A stretch of 10,643 nt of DNA, from NCBI GenBank assembly GCA_023392035.1, contig JAEVZY010000141.1, forward strand, positions 1 through 10,643, read 5' to 3'. The notes under the pieces were generated by a model. The model was not told the DNA's origin. It did not search any database and worked only from the letters and a program-made list of their open reading frames with translations. Position 1 is the stretch's first letter. Every line of letters begins with the position of its first letter. This document shows, piece by piece, positions 5,503 to 10,643 of this stretch. This stretch comes from Pseudomonadota bacterium. GTDB taxonomy: Bacteria; Pseudomonadota; Gammaproteobacteria; Burkholderiales; Burkholderiaceae_D. Position numbers and translations under genes: made by a program.

Positions 5503-7590
5503 ATGCCGCCATACTCAAGAACGGCAAACGGAGCGCGCCCGCCGCCAGGCGACAGCACCATGCGTGAACGGGTCGAGGACCGCGACTGGAGCCAAAGCTC
5601 CCTCGGCCCGCGCCAGCAGTGGGATCCGGCGCTCGCCAACGCCGTCTCGCTCTGCCTCGATTCGAGCTTTCCGCTGCTGGTGCTGGCCGGGCCGGACCTG
5701 GTCTGTCTCTACAACGACGCCGCCATTCCCTTGATCGAAGGCAAGCACCCTTGGGCCTTCGGCCGTCCGGCGCAAGAGGTGTGGCCCGAAACCTGGAGCG
5801 ATATCGGCCCCATGCTGCGCGGTGTGCAGCAAACCGGGAAGGCCGTGCGCCACAGCGATCTGCCGTTGCTGGTGCAGCGCAAGCAGGGCACGCAGCGGCT
5901 CTACTTCACTTTTTCATACAGCCCGGTCACCAATGCCCGTGGCGAGGTGGTGGCGGTGTTCGTGGTGTCGCTGGAAACCACCGACCGCGTGATCCAGGAG
6001 CGTCGGCTGGCGATGCTCAATCAACTGGCCAGCGCCATCGCCTCCGCACAGAATGTGGACCAGACTTTCGATTGCGCGGCGCGTGCGCTGCTCACCAATC
6101 CGGAAGACCTGCCCCTGTCCGCGCTCTACATGTGCGAGCACAACGGCGAGCTGCGCCTGGCCTTTGTCGCCAGCCACCTGACGGATGCCGACCAGGTGCT
6201 GCCGGCCTGCATGCCGGCCAGCGAGGGGCGCAACAGCGGCGACCATCCGATCCAGCGCAGCCTGCACAGCGGCCAGGTGCAGCTGTTCGACCTGCCCCTG
6301 GCGCTGGCCGGCGAGCATGGCGTCGCCCGCTCTCGCGCGGTGGCGCTGCCCATCAGCCTGCCGGGCGCGCTCACCACCGAAGGCGTGTTCGTGGCGGTGC
6401 TCAATCCGCTTTTGCCCTGGGATGAGAATTACCGCTCCTTTCTCACCGTGGTGCTGGGCCATCTGGGCACCGGGCTGGCGGCCAACGAGGCGGCGCAAAA
6501 GACCAGCAGCTTTCTTTCCATCGTGTTCGACAACGCCCCCAGCGGCATTGCGATCGCCGATGCCAGCGGCGTACTGATCCGCGCCAACGATGCCTATGCC
6601 GATCTGTTCGGCATGGACAAGGACGAGCTGATCGGCCGCTTCCTGCACAGCCTGCATGCCAGGGAATCCTGGCCGGACAGCAACCTGCAGGACCTGCTGC
6701 AACGGGCCACGGCCAATATTTCGCGCCAGACGCGCTATCTGACAGCCCACCACGGCGCGGTGTGGGTCGCCGAGCAGATGTCGCTGGTGCGCGATGCCGG
6801 CGGCCTGCCCAAGTTCATCGTCATCACCACCAAGGACATCACCCAGACCGTGCTCGCCAAGCAGGAAGCCGAAGCCGCGCAAAACGAGTTGCGCGGCCTG
6901 TATGAAAGGCTGCAGAACATCCGCGAGGAAGAACGGGTGGCGATCGCGCGCGAGGTGCATGACCAGTTGGGCCAGGTCTTGTCGGCCGCCAAGATCGACG
7001 TCGACCTGCTGCGCGAAAGCCTGACCCGCCACAACGGCCAGCCCTCGCGCGAAGACATGCTGGCCGAGCTCAATTCCGCACAGTCGTCGCTGGACCGCGC
7101 CTTGCAACTGGTGAAGGTCATCGCCCGCGAATTGCGCGGCGCCCGCCTGCAGGAGCAGGGACTGTATGCGGCCGTCGCCTGGCATGCGCGCGATTTCGAG
7201 CAGCGCACCCGCATCCGCTGCCGGGTGCTGATCGCCGAAGCGCTGTACGAGCCCGACGGTGAGGCGGCGGTCACCCTGTTCCGCATCCTGCAGGAGGCGC
7301 TGACCAATGTGCTGCGCCATGCGCTGGCCTCGGACGTGACGGTCTCTTTTCATTTGCGCGGCCCCGCCATCAAGCTGCGCGTGCGCGACAACGGCGTGGG
7401 CATTGCGCGTGAGGCGGCGCGCGATCCGGCATCGCTGGGCATACGCGGCATGCGCGAGCGCGCCGCCTTGCAAAGAGGACGATTGCTGGTGGGCGCCATG
7501 AAGCCGGGCGGCACCCTGCTTTCGGCGCTGGTCCCCTTGCCGCCCGAAGAAAAAGGCGCGCCCGCCAAGGTCGGCATCGGGCCCCTATAA
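5503..7590 (+). CDS. Soluble PAS-GAF-PAS sensor histidine kinase, NarL-type (HisKA_3)
   Basis: A 695-residue kinase with no evident signal peptide or membrane segment, so it probably senses a cytoplasmic signal. An N-terminal PAS-like region (about 25-165, from DRDWSQSSLGP) is followed by a GAF-like domain (about 170-330), then a PAS domain (about 337-450, FDNAPSGIAIADASG). A short coiled-coil linker leads to the dimerisation domain, with phosphoacceptor H486 in REVHDQLGQ. The ATPase domain has N602 (EALTNVLRH), DNGVG at 629-633 and LGIRGM at 645-650. These mark the two-helix HisKA_3 class that pairs with LuxR-type regulators, such as the one directly downstream. The start is the ATG at 5503, preceded by AAAGGA about 8 nt upstream. 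The frame stays open far upstream, but only antisense to the lipoprotein gene. The signal is unknown; no heme or flavin motif is recognisable by eye. Confidence 0.92.
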   Translation: MPPYSRTANGARPPPGDSTMRERVEDRDWSQSSLGPRQQWDPALANAVSLCLDSSFPLLVLAGPDLVCLYNDAAIPLIEGKHPWAFGRPAQEVWPETWSDIGPMLRGVQQTGKAVRHSDLPLLVQRKQGTQRLYFTFSYSPVTNARGEVVAVFVVSLETTDRVIQERRLAMLNQLASAIASAQNVDQTFDCAARALLTNPEDLPLSALYMCEHNGELRLAFVASHLTDADQVLPACMPASEGRNSGDHPIQRSLHSGQVQLFDLPLALAGEHGVARSRAVALPISLPGALTTEGVFVAVLNPLLPWDENYRSFLTVVLGHLGTGLAANEAAQKTSSFLSIVFDNAPSGIAIADASGVLIRANDAYADLFGMDKDELIGRFLHSLHARESWPDSNLQDLLQRATANISRQTRYLTAHHGAVWVAEQMSLVRDAGGLPKFIVITTKDITQTVLAKQEAEAAQNELRGLYERLQNIREEERVAIAREVHDQLGQVLSAAKIDVDLLRESLTRHNGQPSREDMLAELNSAQSSLDRALQLVKVIARELRGARLQEQGLYAAVAWHARDFEQRTRIRCRVLIAEALYEPDGEAAVTLFRILQEALTNVLRHALASDVTVSFHLRGPAIKLRVRDNGVGIAREAARDPASLGIRGMRERAALQRGRLLVGAMKPGGTLLSALVPLPPEEKGAPAKVGIGPL

Positions 7591-7611
7591 TTCCGGCTGT
7601 TTTCGAGCTTG

Positions 7612-7630
7612 CCGCCGATTCGGCGGTTTT
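7612..7630 (+). terminator. Terminator-like hairpin between kinase and response regulator
   Basis: CCGCCG (7612-7617), loop ATT, CGGCGG (7621-7626), then TTTT (7627-7630): a 6-bp all-GC stem, 7 bp if A7618-T7620 pair, with a short U-tract. It sits in the 69-nt gap before the regulator gene. With only four Ts it is more likely an attenuator that lowers regulator expression relative to the kinase than a full stop. A TATAAT at 7586-7591, overlapping the kinase stop, could give the regulator its own start, but no -35 is evident. Confidence 0.45.
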
Positions 7631-7659
7631 CCCCCAGCATTCCCATTGCCGAGGATGGT

Positions 7660-8289
7660 TTGATCAGGATACTCATCGCAGACGACCACGAATTGATTCG
7701 CGAAGGAATCAAGAAGATCGTGCGTTCCTGCAGCGACATGACCCTGGTCGGCGAAGCCGCCAGTGTCGACGAGCTGCTGCAGCTGGCGAGCAGGCATCCG
7801 GCCGATATCATCGTGCTCGATCTGAGCTTCCCCGAAACCGATTCGCTGGCCGGCCTGCAAAAGGTGCGCCAGCATTGCCCGCAGATTCCGGTGCTGGTGC
7901 TGTCCATGCACCCGGAGGATCGCTTCGCGGTGCCGGCCCTGCGCGCCGGTGCCGCCGGCTATGTGACCAAGGGCATGGCGGTGGCGGAACTGGTCAAGGC
8001 CTTGCGCCGGGTGCATGCCGGCGGCACCTACATCAGCGACAGCGTGGCCGCGCTGCTGGCCAAAAACCTCCAGGAAAAACCGGACGGCCCGCCGCACCAG
8101 AACCTGACCGAGCGTGAACTGCAGGTCTTGCGCATGCTGGCCGCCGGCCTGCGCAACAAGGCCATTGCCGCCGAGCTTGCCATCACGGTGAGCTCGGTCA
8201 ACACCTACCGCGCACGGGTGCTGACCAAGATGGGCATGCGTTCCAACGCGGAATTGATTCGCTATGCGCTGAACCATGGTCTAAGCTGA
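7660..8289 (+). CDS. NarL/FixJ-type response regulator (REC + LuxR HTH)
   Basis: A 209-residue two-component regulator, the usual length. The receiver domain (1-120) starts MIRILIADDHELI, with acidic pocket D8/D9, phosphoacceptor D54 (IIVLDLSFP), S82 (LVLSM) and K104 (GYVTKG). The LuxR-type helix-turn-helix occupies about 145-207 (LTERELQVLRMLAAGLRNK, then SSVNTYRARVLTKMG). I chose the TTG at 7660 because GAGG at 7651-7654 stands 5 nt upstream and the protein then begins exactly at the first receiver strand. An upstream TTG (7609) would add a 17-residue tail and read through the hairpin. It is surely the partner of the kinase just upstream. Its targets are unknown; the chemosensory operon 187 nt downstream and the divergent lipoprotein gene are the nearest candidates. 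Confidence 0.94.
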   Translation: MIRILIADDHELIREGIKKIVRSCSDMTLVGEAASVDELLQLASRHPADIIVLDLSFPETDSLAGLQKVRQHCPQIPVLVLSMHPEDRFAVPALRAGAAGYVTKGMAVAELVKALRRVHAGGTYISDSVAALLAKNLQEKPDGPPHQNLTERELQVLRMLAAGLRNKAIAAELAITVSSVNTYRARVLTKMGMRSNAELIRYALNHGLS

Positions 8290-8342
8290 CCCGAAGCCGA
8301 AGCTGACAACAAGCTGTCGTCGTTATGCGACAAGCCGGTCGT

Positions 8343-8467
8343 CGGAATAGGACTACTACCCTTCTGGAAACTCCACTACTCTAGTCGCCGGACTGGCTGT
8401 TGCGGTTTGTGCCCGGCAAAACCGCATCGGCCCCACGGCCGCCGGCCAGGCGTGTCGTCCTATTCCG
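8343..8467 (+). ncRNA. Candidate structured 5' leader of the chemosensory operon
   Basis: The gap from 8290 to 8476 holds no gene but does contain nested inverted repeats. A closing stem pairs 8343-8353 with 8457-8467 (CGGAATAGGAC with GTCCTATTCCG), 11 contiguous pairs. After one mismatch, two more pairs follow (8355-8356 with 8454-8455). Inside it are three hairpins: 8381-8386/8391-8396 (6 bp, one G-U), 8401-8408/8419-8426 (8 bp, TGCGGTTT with AAACCGCA) and 8428-8432/8437-8441 (5 bp). The closing stem ends 9 nt before the cheW ATG, where a Shine-Dalgarno should be and is not. No T-tract follows. Whether it is transcribed, and whether it is a regulatory RNA or DNA-level operator sites, cannot be told from sequence alone. 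Confidence 0.4.
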
Positions 8468-8476
8468 TCCTGCACC

Positions 8477-8929
8477 ATGACTCTAGTCGAATTCATCTGT
8501 CGAGACCTGAAGTTCGCGGTGCCTTTGCAATCGGTTCGCCGGGTGTTGCCGGCGGCGCTTCCGACGCCAGTCCCCGGCACCCCTTCGCTGGTGCTTGGCC
8601 TGTTGGAAGTGGAAGCCGAGATGCTGCCCGTGATCGATTTTGCCGTGCGCTGCGGCTTCGAGCCCTCCACGCTTCATGCATCGCAACAACTGCTGGTACT
8701 GGACCTGGACGGATTCGCCCTGGCACTGCTGGTTGACGCCGTGGCCGGCACGTTTGAAAGCAGCCAGCAATTCGCGCCGGCCGCGCCGCTGCATGGCGCC
8801 GATTTCGTCACCGGCATGATGGCGCTGGAAGACGGCATGCGCCTGATTTGCGATCCGGAACGGGTCTTGCTGGACGAGAACCGGCGCCTGCTGCTGCGGC
8901 CCTTGCACGAGTTGCGCCATGCGGGCTGA
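8477..8929 (+). CDS. cheW: CheW-like chemosensory coupling protein
   Basis: A 150-residue protein that is essentially a single CheW domain, which links a chemoreceptor to a CheA kinase. The fold is visible as MTLVEFICRDLKFAVPL, VRRVLPAALPTPVPGTP, VLGLLEVEAEMLPVIDF and LLVLDLDGFALALLVDAV. The turn where CheW normally has N-x-R-G reads LEVEA, so the conserved arginine is absent. The ATG at 8477 is the only possible start (no ATG, GTG or TTG in frame back to the stop at 8348), yet no purine-rich ribosome site precedes it (TCCGTCCTGCACC). It overlaps the following CheR gene by 11 bp and opens a cheW-cheR-cheW run. The symbol is a family-level assignment; position and order resemble wspB. Confidence 0.88.
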   Translation: MTLVEFICRDLKFAVPLQSVRRVLPAALPTPVPGTPSLVLGLLEVEAEMLPVIDFAVRCGFEPSTLHASQQLLVLDLDGFALALLVDAVAGTFESSQQFAPAAPLHGADFVTGMMALEDGMRLICDPERVLLDENRRLLLRPLHELRHAG

Positions 8930-10223
8930 GCACAAAGCCACGAGCGGCGATCTGGCTCCGGGACAAGCGCAGGCCCTGCAGCAGCATCTGGAAATACAAC
9001 TGGGACTGGACTTTTCCGGTAGCCGGCAACGCAATCTGCAGGCCGGCCTGGCGGCGCTTGGCGAAGACCTGGGGGCACCGCTCGATGTGTGCGCCGCCAA
9101 ACTGACCGACGTCGACTGGCCGCCCCAATTGCAGGCGCAATGCGCGCGCCACTTCACGGTGGCGGAAACCTATTTCTTTCGCGAAGCACGTGCCTTCGAG
9201 CTCTTGACCGACTACGCCCGCGAACGCTTTGCCAACACTGCCAGCCAGGCCCGCCTGCGCGTGTGGAGCGCCGGTTGCTGCAGCGGCGAAGAATGCTATT
9301 CGGCTGCAATCGCCCTGCAGCGCGCACTCCCGGCCTGGGCGCTGGCGCGCTGCTCGGTGCTGGGGACCGATATCAATACCGAGGCCCTGGCCCAGGCGGC
9401 AAGCGCGGTCTATGGCCGGCGCTCGTTTCGCGGCGCCGAGGCCGGCGCGCTGCACTTCGAAAGCGCAGGCCCGGACCTGCTGCGCGTGAGCGCACCGGCG
9501 CGCGACCTGGTCAGCTTCGCCGAACACAACCTGGCCTGCCCCGATTGGCCGCTTTACCTGCAAGGCATGGACATCATCCTGTGCCGCAATGTCCTGATGT
9601 ATTTCTCGCCGCGCCAGGCCCGGCTTTGCATTGCGCGCATGCGCGACTGCCTGGTGGAAGGCGGCTGGCTGGTGGTCAGTCCGAGCGAAGCCACGCCCGA
9701 GCTGTTTGCCGGCTTCGAGGTGGAACGCCACCCGGACGCGATCTGGTTCCGCAAGAGCAGCCGCCAGTCGAGCGCGCACGTTGCGCCGGCGCGCGCCATG
9801 GCCAAGTCGATGGCCAGCGCAGTGCCACAGGCCAGGCCAAGCGCAAGGTGGCGCAAGTCGGCCGCGCGCGCGACCGCCAGCCCCCCGTCCCAGGACGACG
9901 AGCGCGAGCGCGCGCAAGACTACTGTGGCCTCGCGCTGGCGGCCGCCGAAGCAGGCCGGGAACCGGAGGCAGCCGAACACCTGCGGCGCGCCCTCTATCT
10001 GGACCCCGATTGCATACTCGCCACCTGGCTATTGGGCATGCTGCTGGACAGGCAGGGTCACAGCCACGCCGCCCGCCTGCAGTTTGACGCCGCGGTACAG
10101 CAACTGGAGCGCCTGCCGCGCGAGGCGCTGGTGCCCGGCAGCGACGGCATGCGCGCCGACGCGCTGCGTGAAGCCGTGCGCGCGCTGCTGGCCAGGCTGG
10201 AAACGCACAAGCTGGTGGCATGA
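8919..10223 (+). CDS. cheR: CheR-type chemoreceptor glutamate methyltransferase with C-terminal TPR
   Basis: A 434-residue SAM-dependent methyltransferase that would methylate glutamates of a chemoreceptor to set adaptation. The N-terminal helical part carries FTVAETYFFRE (79-89). The catalytic domain has the SAM loop WSAGCCSGEE (116-125), GTDIN (149-153) and CRNVLMYF (222-229). A basic Ala/Ser/Arg linker (about 280-325) leads to TPR-like helices at about 332-400, e.g. EAAEHLRRALYLDPD. CheR plus TPR is the form found as WspC and in other accessory chemosensory systems. The SAM loop differs slightly from the usual GCSTGEEPYS (GCCSGEECYS), without loss of an obvious key residue. It overlaps the upstream cheW by 11 bp and the next gene by 4 bp (ATGA), so translational coupling is likely; its own start has no clear Shine-Dalgarno. 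Confidence 0.94.
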   Translation: MRAEHKATSGDLAPGQAQALQQHLEIQLGLDFSGSRQRNLQAGLAALGEDLGAPLDVCAAKLTDVDWPPQLQAQCARHFTVAETYFFREARAFELLTDYARERFANTASQARLRVWSAGCCSGEECYSAAIALQRALPAWALARCSVLGTDINTEALAQAASAVYGRRSFRGAEAGALHFESAGPDLLRVSAPARDLVSFAEHNLACPDWPLYLQGMDIILCRNVLMYFSPRQARLCIARMRDCLVEGGWLVVSPSEATPELFAGFEVERHPDAIWFRKSSRQSSAHVAPARAMAKSMASAVPQARPSARWRKSAARATASPPSQDDERERAQDYCGLALAAAEAGREPEAAEHLRRALYLDPDCILATWLLGMLLDRQGHSHAARLQFDAAVQQLERLPREALVPGSDGMRADALREAVRALLARLETHKLVA

Positions 10224-10643
10224 AGATCGACTGGGATTCGGTGCGGCGCGGGCTGCAGGATTTGCGCCTGAGCCTGGATGAAGGCGAGCACAGAAGAGCG
10301 GAACAGCTGCAGGCACAACTGGCGCAACGCGCACGCGCCATGGCGCCAGCGCCCGAGGACGGCACAGCGCCGGGCGCGCTGCAAGTGCTGGAAGTGGTGC
10401 TGGCGGGCGTGCGCTATGCCTTCGAGCTGAAGTACCTGGTGGCGGCGCTGCCCTACACCCGTCTGACGCCGGTGCCGGGCACGCCGCCCTTCGTGCTGGG
10501 CATGTTGCTGGAGCACGGCCGGGTGATTTCCTGCATCGACCTGCTGTCCTTTCTCGGCTTGCCGGTGCAGGAGCTGACCGATCCGACCGGCATCGTGGTG
10601 CTGGCCGATGGCGACATGGAAATCGGCTTGCCGGTGCAGCAGG
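10220..10643 (+). CDS. cheW: Second CheW-like coupling protein, cut by the window end
   Basis: The start ATG overlaps the CheR stop as ATGA, and the frame stays open to the window edge (141 residues seen). It begins MKIDWDSVRRGLQDLRLSL and a charged, likely helical stretch follows to about residue 45 (RRAEQLQAQLAQRARAM). The CheW domain then starts at LQVLEVVLAGVRYAFEL, continuing LTPVPGTPPFVLGMLLEHG, ISCIDLLSFLG and IVVLADGDMEIGLPV. The N-terminal extension distinguishes it from the first CheW and is like WspD in layout. The turn that usually reads N-x-R-G is LLEHG, again without the arginine. The remaining 3' part lies outside. A receptor and a CheA would be expected further downstream if this follows the usual gene order (inference). 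Confidence 0.9.
   Translation, partial: MKIDWDSVRRGLQDLRLSLDEGEHRRAEQLQAQLAQRARAMAPAPEDGTAPGALQVLEVVLAGVRYAFELKYLVAALPYTRLTPVPGTPPFVLGMLLEHGRVISCIDLLSFLGLPVQELTDPTGIVVLADGDMEIGLPVQQ

Noticed and set aside
5914..7473. Minus-strand open frame of 519 codons opposite the kinase
   Set aside because: The composition is Gln/Ala/Gly/His-rich, typical of the antisense of GC-rich coding DNA, and the kinase on the other strand is unambiguous.
7609..7659. Earlier TTG start for the response regulator
   Set aside because: It adds a tail not seen in receiver domains and reads through the hairpin; the TTG at 7660 has GAGG at ideal spacing.
8378..8489. Direct repeat ACTCTAGTCG at 8378-8387 and 8480-8489, the second inside the cheW start
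   Set aside because: It is only 10 bp and does not extend; a single pair of this size is expected somewhere in 10 kb. No in-frame start codon lies near the first copy.
8477..10643. Naming the three chemosensory genes wspB, wspC and wspD
   Set aside because: Gene order and domains fit, but no wspA-like receptor precedes them and the downstream genes are not visible, so only family names are supported.

Overview
The window is about 10.6 kb of GC-rich bacterial chromosome, densely coding, with third-position G/C bias strong enough to open long false frames on the opposite strand. The gene content (a periplasmic Bug/TTT binding protein beside a phthalate-dioxygenase-type Rieske oxygenase, an IclR regulator and an accessory chemosensory cluster) points to a Betaproteobacterium, probably order Burkholderiales. 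That placement is inference from family content only.

Region 1 (1-4256) is a small catabolic locus. After a 3' gene fragment (1-126, +), three genes run on the minus strand: Rieske oxygenase (start 3301), Bug-type solute-binding protein and SDR dehydrogenase. An IclR-family regulator (3492-4256, +) diverges from them. The shared intergenic region carries a consensus sigma-70 promoter firing toward the oxygenase, TTGACA-16 bp-TATAAT on the minus strand. A perfect 14-bp palindrome sits at its predicted start site. The simplest reading is an aromatic-acid module: periplasmic capture, ring oxygenation, then dehydrogenation, under local IclR control. No ferredoxin/flavin reductase for the oxygenase is present. 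The oxygenase stop codon lies inside a 13-bp tandem repeat of four units.

Region 2 (4267-8289) holds a minus-strand lipoprotein with a six-unit NHL-like propeller, then divergently a soluble PAS-GAF-PAS sensor histidine kinase (5503-7590) and its NarL/LuxR-type response regulator (7660-8289, TTG start). The lipoprotein start codon and Shine-Dalgarno region fall in an 11-bp hairpin. A terminator-like hairpin separates kinase and regulator.

Region 3 (8290-10643) is a 187-nt non-coding stretch followed by cheW, cheR-TPR and a second cheW (cut by the window end), tightly overlapping. This order matches the middle of Wsp-type or 'alternative cellular function' chemosensory operons, though no receptor precedes it here. 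The non-coding stretch can fold as an 11-bp closing stem around three hairpins, ending 9 nt before a cheW start that lacks a Shine-Dalgarno. It is the best candidate in the window for an undescribed element. Both CheW proteins lack the conserved arginine of the usual N-x-R-G turn.

I saw no tRNA, rRNA, insertion sequence or CRISPR array.
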